Translations under genes and position numbers: made by a program
Notes under the pieces: model-generated
Databases searched by the model: none
What the model was told of the DNA's origin: nothing
The model's input: the letters and a program-made list of their open reading frames with translations, nothing else
Shown: piece by piece, positions 8,737 through 16,547 of the stretch
Layout: each line of letters starts with the position of its first letter
Numbering within the stretch: position 1 is the first letter of the stretch
DNA from: an uncultured bacterium
GTDB lineage: Bacteria > Verrucomicrobiota > Kiritimatiellia > PWTM01
DNA: 33,465 nt
Reading direction: 5' to 3'
Assembly: GCA_938005705.1 (NCBI GenBank)
Contig: CALLML010000027.1
Span: 1 to 33,465 of the forward strand

Positions 8737-9256
8737 AGAACGACGATCGTAACATCCTTTCTGGAAAAATGCGAAATTGAGAACAACCGCAAGACCTCAA
8801 TGTCTTGACTGCGCCGCCGACGACGACATCCCTTGCTGTTCAGCGCTCCGAGGCTCCTGGAGGGCAGTATCTCGCTTTTCTCGGCCGATTCGCCGTGACG
8901 TCCCGGGTTCTTTCCGATTCTTTTGATGCACCGTTCCTTCAACCGGGCATCCCCTATTGGACTCCGCAAGCTTCATGATGGCTTTTCTCATCGCTGATCT
9001 TCGGCAGGAACTTTGTCGGGTGTGCCGCGGGAGGATTCGCCGCCGAGGCGCTGAGAACGAGAAAAGAACGCGAACTAAAACTCAGGCCCGGAAAAAAAGC
9101 GGCTATGCTTTCAGGCCGTGAACCATGAATCGGACAGATGTTTCCCGAAATACAGGATTCAATGCCTCATCGTGAGGCCTTGTTGCTCCGGTTCCATTCT
9201 TGTTTCCGATCTTCAGGCTTGGCGTAAAACGATTCTTAGCATAGTGTCCGCCCCCC
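8737..9256. other. 520-bp gap without a recognised gene
   Basis: This lies between the divergent MFS and prmA genes, so it should hold both promoters. No good -35/-10 pair was found for either. Two short inverted repeats are visible: CAAGAC/GTCTTG (8790-8795 and 8802-8807), and GCCTCA/TGAGGC (9164-9169 and 9173-9178) around a TCG loop. No T-run follows either. Short open frames here have no coding character. Confidence 0.6.
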
Positions 9257-10174
9257 ATGAGCCGATCCATCCGTTCTCCCCACAAACGGTGCTGGCACGC
9301 GATGACGATTGTGTGCCGGGCTTATCACGTCGAGAATCTGGCGGAGCGAGCGCGAGAGGCATTGAGGGTCGAACCGGTTCAACTGCTTAAGCCCGGTGTG
9401 GAGCGCGCCTGGCTCGATCTCTACTTTCAGAAAAGACTCGACGCCAAGCGTGCTGCCGCTATGGTCCAGCAATGGCCGGAGGTGAGGGGGTGCTGGTTGC
9501 ACGTGGTGAAGCCCCGCGACTGGACTGTTGTCTGGCAACGCCATTTCAAACCCTTGCGCGTCGGCAAACGACTGTTGATATGGCCGGTTTGGGAAAAGAC
9601 CACCTCGGCTCCCCCGAACCGGCGAGTCGTGAGAATCGAACCGGGTCTGAGTTTCGGCACCGGGGATCATTTCACGACGCGTTTCTGTCTTGAAACCGTT
9701 GAGCAGTTGTGTCGAATGGATCCGCCAGGGTCTTTGCTCGATGCCGGCTGCGGCAGTGGGATTATCGCCATCGCAGCCGCGAAGCTGGGGGTTCGTCGGG
9801 TAGTGGCACTGGATCACGATCCTCAGGCGGTTGCGCAGGCGAAAGTTAATGTGCGTCGGAATCGCGTTGGGAATCGCGTGTGTCTTCGCGAGGGCGATCT
9901 TCTGGCCTGTTCTTTGCGCGGCTGTTTTGAAGTGATTTGCGCCAATCTCTATGGCGATCTGCTGATCAGGCTGGCACCGATGTTCTGTCGGTGCGCACGG
10001 CGATCGCTTGTGCTCAGCGGAGTTCGTGAATCGGAGGCGGAGACCGTGGTCGAAGCGTATCTTCGTCTGGGGGCGAGCCAAATTGGACGCGACGGGGATG
10101 GCGAGTGGGCCGGTCTGATCCTCACGCCTCCGCCGGTCGCGCGTTCAAGGCCCGTCAGACGCGTTCGGCGGTGA
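9257..10174 (+). CDS. prmA: ribosomal protein L11 methyltransferase
   Basis: PrmA is an S-adenosylmethionine-dependent enzyme that methylates ribosomal protein L11. The protein has a divergent N-terminal L11-recognition part (about residues 17-105). Then come EPGLSFGTGDHFTT (128-141), the family's SAM-site entry motif, and the SAM loop LDAGCGSGIIAIAAAKLG (161-178). The acidic ALDHDPQAV block is followed by CANLYGDLLIRLAP (229-241), equivalent to the family's NI/L-x-x-x-x-L motif. Length is 305 residues from ATG 9257. The next in-frame ATG (9302, MTIVCRAYHV) fits family length as well, and neither has a strong ribosome site. It stands alone between a gap and a convergent pseudogene that its 3' end overlaps by 20 bp. 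The function call rests on the two motif blocks. Confidence 0.88.
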   Translation: MSRSIRSPHKRCWHAMTIVCRAYHVENLAERAREALRVEPVQLLKPGVERAWLDLYFQKRLDAKRAAAMVQQWPEVRGCWLHVVKPRDWTVVWQRHFKPLRVGKRLLIWPVWEKTTSAPPNRRVVRIEPGLSFGTGDHFTTRFCLETVEQLCRMDPPGSLLDAGCGSGIIAIAAAKLGVRRVVALDHDPQAVAQAKVNVRRNRVGNRVCLREGDLLACSLRGCFEVICANLYGDLLIRLAPMFCRCARRSLVLSGVRESEAETVVEAYLRLGASQIGRDGDGEWAGLILTPPPVARSRPVRRVRR

Positions 10175-12274
10175 TCGGCAAGGTTTTGAACCGCACGCCC
10201 GATGCGGCAGAAACGACGTCGACGATGGCCGGCGCGACGGCGATGCCGACCCTTTCGCGCCGAAGGGGCCGGGGCCGTTGGCATTTTCCAACAGCAGCGA
10301 CGTCATTCGCCGCGGGAGGTCCATCGTGGTGGGGATACGATAATCCCGCGCGCCCCGGTTGCATGGCCTGCCGCGCGCGTCAAAAAGTAAATGTTCCATC
10401 ATCGCCTGGCCGAGGCTCATCATGGCGCTGCCCTTGTCCTGGCCTACCACAAAGAGAGGAAGGATGGCTTTCCCGATATCGGCGACCGTCGCTAGATTCG
10501 TGACCTCGTACTGTCCGGCCTCCTTATCCACTTCGACTTCGGTGGCGACGTAAATGATTTCATAGAATAACACGGGCCCGCCCAGCGGGTGCTTCGGATC
10601 GGGTCGCTGCCGAAACTCGCTGAGACCGATTACGCCCTCTTCACCTGCGCCATATGCCTTCTCGATGACTTCACCGTATGCGCGCGTACGGGTCGGCGTG
10701 TGTACGCAGCCGTTTTCCACCGTCACGGTTTCCGGCGGCACGGCATCGAGATTAGCCGCCAACGCCGCCAAACGGCGCTTGGCGTCCGCACAGGCATCCA
10801 GAAGACCGTTGCCTATGCACACGGTTGAACGGCTGGAGGCGGTGATAGCGTCAAAAGGGGCCAGCTCGGTGGCGCCGGCAACCACCGTCGCGCTGCCATC
10901 GGGATGAATTCGCAGCATGGCCTGCGCGATGGCACCGGAACGCGGGGTTTTGATGCCGATCGCCAGGCCGCGTCCTCGAGATGGCGGCGGCGGGGGGGTA
11001 ACCAACGGCTTCGGCCGCCTGTCGCAACCCTGTTCGCCAGTCACCGTCCCCTGGCAAATCTCCGGGGACGAGCGGTGCGCCTTTGGGCGGCAAATTCCGC
11101 AGCCGGATTTCGAGCGCGTCAAGGCGGACCCGGCGTGCCGCTTCTTCCATCTGACCCTCCAGCGCCCACAGGTACTGGGGCGCACCGAAGCCCCAATAGG
11201 CCGTCGCCGGCGGGGTGTGGGGAAGACGGCTCGCGCTGTGGCGTCCGCATGGGGAGGGAGTAGGGGCCGCCGGCTAGATAACCGGTCTTGCTGACAAAAC
11301 GCGCAGCGATGTCGGCATAGACGCCGATCAGATAATCGGCCGTGGCGCGATTGAAGACCATGTGGCCATCTCGATTGAATCCTGTTCGCATCCGCACTCG
11401 GCAAGCGGCACAGAGTCCCGCGAGGAAGGACTCTTCGAGGGTGCAGCGCAGATGCACCGGACGCCCCGTATGCTGCGCGAGCCGTGCCATCAGCGGCTTG
11501 AATTTCGGGTAGCCTTTGCCCCCAACAAAGGCTCCGCCCATTTCGGTCGCCGTCATGCGGATTTTTGATCGTGGCAACCCGAGCACCTGTTGCAAGGCCA
11601 GTTGGAGCGGATAGGGATGCTAAAGCGTGCTCCAAACCCTCACGCCACCGTCGGCAGCGGGGGCGGCGATGAAAACATGGGGTTCGATGGCAAAATGCGC
11701 CTCCATGGGATAGGGGTATTCGGTCTCAATTTCCAACGGCGTTGTCGCTTCGTCCGAATTCCCCAACGGAACCGCCATTCGTTGTGAATATTGGTGTTTC
11801 GGAACGGACTATCCGGGCGCAGCGCGGGATCCTGCCCCCGTAGTGCGCCGTCGGCCAGCGCCTCCTCGAGGCTATAGACCCCTCTTTGCTCCTCGAACTT
11901 CACGCGCACTCGCGCCGCGGCATTTCGGGTCTCCGCGTCGCTTTTCGCGACGACGACAGCGACCGGTTCGCCAAAATATTTGGTCTCGTCTACTGTGAGG
12001 AGCGGACGGTCGGCGACGACCGATCCCAAATGGGACATGGGTTGGGGTAGATCGGCGGCGGTAAGAATAGCCCGCACACCGGGAAGACGAAGCGCCTCCG
12101 CACTACCTCCAGAATGCGCGCATGCGCGCAGGGCAAGGTGACGAGTTTCGCGTGTAATAGTTCGGGGAAACGAAGGTCCGCCGCTAAGAGCAGGCGGCCC
12201 GTCACACGTTCGGTAATGCCGTGGCGAAGAGGCGATGAAAAATCGGTGCTCATGGCGTTAAACTCGCTGATCAT
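10155..12274 (-). pseudogene. xanthine dehydrogenase/aldehyde oxidase family molybdopterin-binding subunit, degraded
   Basis: The large subunit of a molybdenum hydroxylase can be followed from GITERVTGRLLLAADLR near the N-terminus to a C-terminal GVRFKTLPITAERV, but only by changing frame. Frame changes fall near 12105, 11762, 11248, 11225, 10990 and 10250. A TAG at 11622-11620 interrupts the family's STQHP motif (the CAG for Gln appears mutated). Near 10860 the reading jumps from VVAGATEL to PFDAITASSR, missing about 30 expected residues. Recognisable blocks include EIETEYPYPMEAHFAIEPH, MGGAFVGGKG, HTPPATAYWGFGAP and GPGPFGAKG. After the last block, the catalytic Glu expected in GVGE is not seen. 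An intact gene would be about 700-770 codons. No FAD or FeS subunit lies beside it. It is convergent with prmA. Confidence 0.92.
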
Positions 12275-12912
12275 CTTTTCCTCGGCTTGGTTTTTCGGGC
12301 AATATCTTTTGGTGAGTTTTTCACAGGCGCGACATCATTTTTTCGCCCCAGGATCCGGGAGTTATCGCCGTCTATTGTTTTCTTTTTGCTGAAACCAAAT
12401 CGGCGGTGCGAGGGCCGAATGAGCGGGATATGCTGGGGGGTGTTGCGTTCCGTCTTATCCCTTCGAGGGATGAGCACGGAGAATCCCTCGAATGGGGCGA
12501 AGAAATATGGTTCACCATCCCAGGGATCACAAGGTCGAAGGCCTCTTCATGGCAAAGCCGGGAACATATCGAATCGCATAATCGGCTCTCCCTGGGCGGT
12601 GCCGAATTGAATTACAAGCAAACGTCGGATATACTGATAGGTAGGATATTGTTTTTACATGCTCGTTCCCGCGGCGCGAGCAATCTCACGCTCCCGTCCG
12701 AAACATGCTGGGTCTCAGCTTGCTGAGGCCACGATGCCTTGAATGAGCGTGTCAGGACAATAATGAGACGTGTAATAACAAAATGAGTGCATTGGTTCCG
12801 GGTGGCGGCCCGTGAAAAGGGTGCCACGAAATCTTACAGACCATGACAAGAATGGTGTTTTCATGAAATCATCAACAGGCCATGTGCGGTGGGGGGCGGT
12901 TCGGAGCGCGTG
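12275..12912. other. 638-bp gap: structured leader candidate, no gene recognised
   Basis: No coding sequence is credible here. Visible structures: ATCCCT/AGGGAT (12457-12462 and 12466-12471) around a TCG loop; TGCTCG/CGAGCA (about 12659-12682); GGTCTCAG/CTGAGGCC (12711-12718 and 12723-12730), a stem with one G-T pair closing a CTTG loop; and CGGG/CCCG (12799-12812). The last three lie downstream of the promoter at 12607-12635. They would sit in a leader of about 270 nt ahead of the gene at 12913. No known riboswitch or tRNA pattern was recognised. Confidence 0.5.
12607..12635 (+). promoter_or_regulatory. sigma70-like promoter
   Basis: A -35 box TTGAAT (12607-12612) and a -10 box TATACT (12630-12635) are separated by exactly 17 bp. 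Transcription would start near 12642, about 270 bp before the first gene of the small membrane protein/FHA/prepilin-like cluster. The local sequence is more AT-rich than the surroundings. It is predicted by eye only. Confidence 0.5.
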
Positions 12913-13224
12913 ATGTTCGACAGACTCTGGATTCTGGGGGCGTCGGTAATGACGCTGGCATTGGGGATCGGTCTTGTTTTCGGACGTGTGTCGTCCCGCA
13001 AGACGCCGTATCCTCGTGAGCGTGTTTTTGTTCTGCGTACTTGCCTGTTGACTTGGTTGCTGATAGGGCTGTTCGTTGCCAGCACGCTTGTGCTGTCGCC
13101 GCCCTATCGTTACATATTGCCGGCGGCGTTGCTTTTTGTGATTCCCGCCCTGCATTATCGATGGAGCATGCGCCGCCACCTGATCCGGCGGATGGAAGAG
13201 CGCGAACACCGATCGCGGCATTGA
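12913..13224 (+). CDS. small membrane protein with three predicted helices
   Basis: The product is 103 residues. Hydrophobic segments at about residues 5-24, 42-62 and 66-82 are followed by a strongly basic tail (MRRHLIRRMEEREHRSRH). No family is recognised. Start ATG 12913 has GGAGCG just upstream; an in-frame ATG at 12889 would add eight residues with no membrane segment. It is the first gene after the promoter at 12607-12635 and is followed 52 bp later by the FHA gene. All three genes downstream of that promoter encode membrane-associated products, which suggests a shared role at the inner membrane. That role is not known. The codon pattern and clean hydrophobic profile support a real gene. 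Confidence 0.65.
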   Translation: MFDRLWILGASVMTLALGIGLVFGRVSSRKTPYPRERVFVLRTCLLTWLLIGLFVASTLVLSPPYRYILPAALLFVIPALHYRWSMRRHLIRRMEEREHRSRH

Positions 13225-13276
13225 CAGTCTTCACCGGGTAATGCAGGATACGCCGATAGATCGGGAGGAAATGGTT

Positions 13277-13780
13277 ATGGCGGTCCTTATTGGCATGTCC
13301 GCAGAGGTCAAAGGTAAGACCTTCAATGTGGATCGCGATAAGGTCACGATTGGTCGCAATTCGACCAATCTGATCGTGATCGAACACCCGACGGTTTCCG
13401 GGCGCCATTGTCTGATCACGCACGAAGGCAAACGTTATACGGTTACGGACCTGGGATCCACCAACGGCACAAGGGTGAATTCTCGGGAGATCAAAGAATG
13501 CGATTTGAAGCCCAAGGACCTTCTTCAAATCGGATCCACGGAGTTTTTGTTCGACGCGGAGGATGCCGAGGTGTCGGAGCCCCTCCCCCCTGCGCAGACC
13601 CAGGTGGAGATTGCCGTAGGACCGGCGAGTTCTCCCGCGTCTTTCGGCAACATGTCGCCCTTCGGCGTGCGGCGCCGCAACAATCTGCTGCTCTGGTATG
13701 TGTTGATCGGTGTCATCGGTGTGCTTGCGCTCGTTGCGGCGGGCATTGTGATTTACCTGCTGTTCAAGGGCCTCATCTGA
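13277..13780 (+). CDS. FHA-domain protein with C-terminal membrane anchor
   Basis: FHA domains bind phosphothreonine peptides. This 167-residue protein has a complete domain in residues 1-95: IGRNST (Gly26-Arg27), SGRH (Ser41 to His44) and LGSTNGTRVN (Asn63-Gly64), the usual conserved binding positions. A Pro/Ser-rich linker (about 100-130) leads to a basic patch (VRRRNN) and one transmembrane helix (about 137-163). The domain should face the cytoplasm. Start: GGAGGA (13263-13268) is spaced well for ATG 13277; in-frame ATGs at 13271 and 13241 are less suitable. The gene's TGA overlaps the CTG start of the prepilin-like gene by 4 nt, so the two are probably co-translated. No Ser/Thr kinase is in the window, so its phosphopartner is unknown. 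Confidence 0.92.
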   Translation: MAVLIGMSAEVKGKTFNVDRDKVTIGRNSTNLIVIEHPTVSGRHCLITHEGKRYTVTDLGSTNGTRVNSREIKECDLKPKDLLQIGSTEFLFDAEDAEVSEPLPPAQTQVEIAVGPASSPASFGNMSPFGVRRRNNLLLWYVLIGVIGVLALVAAGIVIYLLFKGLI

Positions 13781-14424
13781 AACGCTTACGGCTCTGGGAT
13801 AACAAAGGCTGGACGCTGGTGGAGGCGGTCCTGGCCGTGGCGGTGGGTGCGGTGGTTTTTTCCGCGCTGTGGGCGGTCAATCGCGCTTTGCAGCGCGCGC
13901 TGTCCGCCAGTGGGCCTCCGCCGGTCCGGCGAGCGATTACCCTCGCTGAGCTCTCTCGCCTCGCTGGCGAGCTTCGCAGTGCCTGGGACGACGGCGATTC
14001 TCAGCGCCCTCCCCTGAGCGGTGGACGCGGCGAAGATGGATTGCTCTTTCTCGAATTTCTAACCCTGCTTCCTGCGGAGCCGGACGACGTCCGATATCCG
14101 CGCCCACGCCGAATCCGCGTCGAAGAACGCGCCGCCCCTAACGACCAACGCCGTTTGGTCCGATGGGAAACACCTTGGAAACGGGCGTCGGTCCCCCGCC
14201 CTCCACCGGACCCCGAGCGAACCTTTGCCCGCGTGCGAAGCGCCCGGCTGTTCTTTCGACAGGGAAACGAATGGACAGATCGCTGGCCGCTGCCGGAGGG
14301 CGAACATCCCCGTTTGCCTCGTTCGATTCGCATCGAGATCGAAGACCTTGATGGCCGTCCCGCCGGCATTGAAGTCTGGATCGCGTGTGACATGGTTCTT
14401 GAACCCTCGAACGTGCGTCATTGA
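13777..14424 (+). CDS. prepilin-like (GspJ/PilW-type) protein, probable CTG start
   Basis: The reading frame carries a type IV prepilin/pseudopilin N-terminus: a basic leader, then NKGWTLVEAV followed by a hydrophobic helix (VLAVAVGAVVFSALWAV). Cleavage after Gly11 would leave Trp1 with the conserved Glu at +5, as in substrates of the prepilin peptidase. The rest (about 175 residues, many Arg and Pro) resembles minor pseudopilins such as GspJ only loosely. The start is unusual: no ATG, GTG or TTG occurs in frame for over 200 bp upstream. CTG at 13777 sits 6 nt after AAGGG and overlaps the FHA stop as CTGA. With this start the protein is 215 residues with a 10-residue leader before Gly11. No prepilin peptidase or secretion ATPase is in the window. 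Confidence 0.8.
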   Translation: MKRLRLWDNKGWTLVEAVLAVAVGAVVFSALWAVNRALQRALSASGPPPVRRAITLAELSRLAGELRSAWDDGDSQRPPLSGGRGEDGLLFLEFLTLLPAEPDDVRYPRPRRIRVEERAAPNDQRRLVRWETPWKRASVPRPPPDPERTFARVRSARLFFRQGNEWTDRWPLPEGEHPRLPRSIRIEIEDLDGRPAGIEVWIACDMVLEPSNVRH

Positions 14425-14441
14425 GGGCAGCCTCTCCCTCA
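14422..14441. terminator. hairpin across two convergent stop codons
   Basis: TGAGGG (14422-14427) and CCCTCA (14436-14441) pair across an 8-nt loop. The left arm contains the TGA of the prepilin-like gene and the right arm contains the reverse-strand TGA of the glycosyltransferase. No T-run follows on either strand, so intrinsic termination is only a possibility. Confidence 0.3.
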
Positions 14442-15686
14442 GTGCTCCAGCACTTCCGCAAGCGTTTCCTCGAGGCGTCGGACAGTGACATCCCACGACA
14501 AACGTTCCACCACCATACGCCGCGCGCTTTCAGCCAGCCGGCCCCGCAAGACGGCATCGCCGAGCAGCAAATCGATGTGGGCGGCCATCAGTTCCGGGTC
14601 ATCGGCCAACAGACAGTTCTCCCCTGGAACCGCTGGGATCCCCTCAGCACCCAAGGTGGTCGTCACCACCGCCGTTCCGCACGCCATCGCCTCGAGAATC
14701 TTGCCCCGCATGCCGGACCCCATGCGCACCGGGCATACAAAAACCGCGGCGCGATTCAAATACTCTCGGACATCAGGCACTTTGCCGGTGACGACAATGC
14801 GCGGATCGGTGTGCGTCAGCGCAAGCATCGCGGGCGTGGGATCCGGCCCCACCACATAAAAAGTCGTATCCGGCCGGAGGGCGACCACGCGGGGCCAGAC
14901 TCGTTCGATAAACCATCGCACGGCGTCGCGATTCGGTTCGTCAGAATAGAAGCCCGTGAAAACGAGGCTGGACGGTGAAGAACCCTCCGCAACGGGATGG
15001 AAAGCCTCCACATCGACGCCGTAGGGCACGACAGCCATCCGGAGTTCTGGGGCATAATTCAACATTTGCCAGCGTTCCTGCGGGGTCAGCACCAACACGC
15101 GGTCCATCGCGCGATAGAGCTGGAATTCATACCGCTGTATCCGATCGCGTTTCCATCGCTCGAGCAGGCCGGCGGGAGAGTATCCCAGTAAATCGCAGCG
15201 TTTCTGACTGGCGATAGTCACGCATTGATGGCACGAAAGAACGGTCCGGACCGCCGGCAAACGAGGATTCCACCAGAGAAAAGGGCCCATTTCGCTGAAT
15301 TCCGCAATGACCACCTGGTATTCATCGCGCTCCACCATATCGCCGACCAGCGCAGCCATTGGCGTATGCAGAAACCGTCGAAACGGAAGCGGGGGATCTC
15401 GGAAAGCGTGCCACCACCGAACCGGCGCCGGCCGCCGCGCGGGAGGCGGAAGCGTCTCCAAAGCCAGTAGCCCTTCCCGCATTTCCTCCAGATAGGGGCG
15501 GTCCGTTTCAGACACAAAACACGCTAGACCAACTTCATGGCCCCTGGCCGCTAGCCGGCGCACGCGCTGGTGGATGATTGCATGGCCGCTGCGCCGGTTC
15601 CGGTGCGGAAGCTGTGGGCTGACGAAAAGGATTCGCATGACGGTCAAGAGTAAAGCGACAAGACTCGCCGCGCAAGCGTGCGTCAT
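14439..15686 (-). CDS. glycosyltransferase, GT4-like
   Basis: This is a cytoplasmic or membrane-peripheral enzyme of the GT-B fold that transfers a sugar from a nucleotide donor. Residues from MRILFVSPQLPHR carry the N-terminal acceptor domain. The donor half has VVPYGVDVEAFHP, LVFTGFYSDEPNRDAVRWF and GSGMRGKILEAMACGTAVVTT, the C-terminal E-x7-E-type region of GT4 enzymes, followed by LGAEGI and GENCLLADDP. The acceptor is unknown. Start is uncertain: ATG 15686 overlaps the upstream orn-like stop by 4 nt (ATGA), giving 415 residues. ATG 15638 (399 residues) starts at the usual MRILFV. Neither has a ribosome site; the overlap suggests coupling to the upstream gene. It is convergent with the prepilin-like gene. 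Confidence 0.9.
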   Translation of the reverse strand: MTHACAASLVALLLTVMRILFVSPQLPHRNRRSGHAIIHQRVRRLAARGHEVGLACFVSETDRPYLEEMREGLLALETLPPPARRPAPVRWWHAFRDPPLPFRRFLHTPMAALVGDMVERDEYQVVIAEFSEMGPFLWWNPRLPAVRTVLSCHQCVTIASQKRCDLLGYSPAGLLERWKRDRIQRYEFQLYRAMDRVLVLTPQERWQMLNYAPELRMAVVPYGVDVEAFHPVAEGSSPSSLVFTGFYSDEPNRDAVRWFIERVWPRVVALRPDTTFYVVGPDPTPAMLALTHTDPRIVVTGKVPDVREYLNRAAVFVCPVRMGSGMRGKILEAMACGTAVVTTTLGAEGIPAVPGENCLLADDPELMAAHIDLLLGDAVLRGRLAESARRMVVERLSWDVTVRRLEETLAEVLEH

Positions 15687-16369
15687 CCGGCAAACAGGCC
15701 GCGACGACAGAGACGACGACGGTAGAACGCCAATTCTGCAACGGAAGCCTGAATGTCGTAGTAGGCGTCGTGCCGGACTTCCTCTCCAAGAACAGCTTCA
15801 GGGAAGAAACGCCGAATATGTGTGGTATTATCTTTGTCGAATTCATCCGAATCGTCGCGATTCCGCCGCGCCCACCATTGCAGTTTCAACGCCGTAACAT
15901 CGAGTTGGCGATAATTAATGCGAGCGGCCAAAAGAGGAAAAAAACGCTCCGCGATACGCCAGTCCACATGCACGCTGTTGCCGGCCAACACCGGACGGCG
16001 GCTTTCCTTGCGCGGCGGTGGACCTGCCACTCGATCCACGAGGGCGGCCAGACGACGATCCGCCTCCTCCATCGAAACGGCTTCGTCGGAACGGCAGCGT
16101 TGCAAGAGGTCTGACAAATGGCGACGGACCCAGGGGCTGACTCGAGCGCCTTTCGGAAGACGGATAACCACCCGCACATCTTCTTCCGGCGGTCGCACCC
16201 GATGCAGCCGCGTGTCGGTGATCATCAGCGCCGCCTGCAAGGGCCGCGCCTGTTTCAAATCGAGGGAGGAGAACTCCGTGTCGAACCATAGATAAAAGCG
16301 TGGGTCTTCCACGCGCACCCGGGGCGCCGAATCATTTCCGAAACGAGATGCCTTTTCCACGGCCTTCAT
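15683..16369 (-). CDS. orn: oligoribonuclease-like DEDDh 3'-5' exonuclease
   Basis: Orn degrades 2-5-nt RNA and pGpG (the c-di-GMP breakdown product) in the cytoplasm. The five catalytic residues can be placed: Asp30 and Glu32 in WFDTEFSSLD, Asp136 in AGNSVHVDWRIAERFFP, and His200 and Asp205 in RHDAYYDIQASVAELAFYR. The INYRQLDVTALK block is also Orn-like. At 228 residues it is longer than the usual 180 or so. The extra length is an N-terminal extension of about 20 residues, a charged insert after the third helix (RRNRDDSDEFDKDN) and a basic C-terminus. The start ATG 16369 has no clear ribosome site. It overlaps the downstream glycosyltransferase frame by 4 nt. A related DEDDh exonuclease of other specificity is possible. 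Confidence 0.8.
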   Translation of the reverse strand: MKAVEKASRFGNDSAPRVRVEDPRFYLWFDTEFSSLDLKQARPLQAALMITDTRLHRVRPPEEDVRVVIRLPKGARVSPWVRRHLSDLLQRCRSDEAVSMEEADRRLAALVDRVAGPPPRKESRRPVLAGNSVHVDWRIAERFFPLLAARINYRQLDVTALKLQWWARRNRDDSDEFDKDNTTHIRRFFPEAVLGEEVRHDAYYDIQASVAELAFYRRRLCRRGLFAG

Positions 16370-16459
16370 TTATCGAAGAGGGCGATCCAATGCAATCTCC
16401 GAGCGTTCCTAGACCCCACGCGGAACCAGACGGATCCCTTTTCCTGCGGCGCGCAGTCT

Positions 16460-16488
16460 TTGCCATTTACGCCCTTTTCCATTATTAT
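16460..16488 (+). promoter_or_regulatory. sigma70-like promoter for the phosphomannomutase/asnB pair
   Basis: TTGCCA (16460-16465) and TATTAT (16483-16488) are separated by 17 bp; each matches the consensus at five of six positions. The predicted start near 16495 gives a leader of about 53 nt before the ATG at 16548, with GGAGAGGA as ribosome site. It is the best promoter match seen in the window. Confidence 0.6.
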
Positions 16489-16547
16489 GGCCGCGGTTCG
16501 CCGGCGCGTTTGAGGCGGCGAGAAAATGATCGGAGAGGACCATTTCC

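Noticed and set aside
9236..10081. 281-codon open frame on the minus strand opposite prmA
   Set aside because: Antisense shadow of prmA, whose motifs are clear.
10145..11635. A single 496-codon minus-strand gene in the pseudogene area
   Set aside because: Only its parts match the molybdenum hydroxylase; the first third is out of frame with the family.
12406..12726. 106-codon open frame in the gap before the FHA cluster
   Set aside because: No recognisable domain or ribosome site, and it runs across the predicted promoter.
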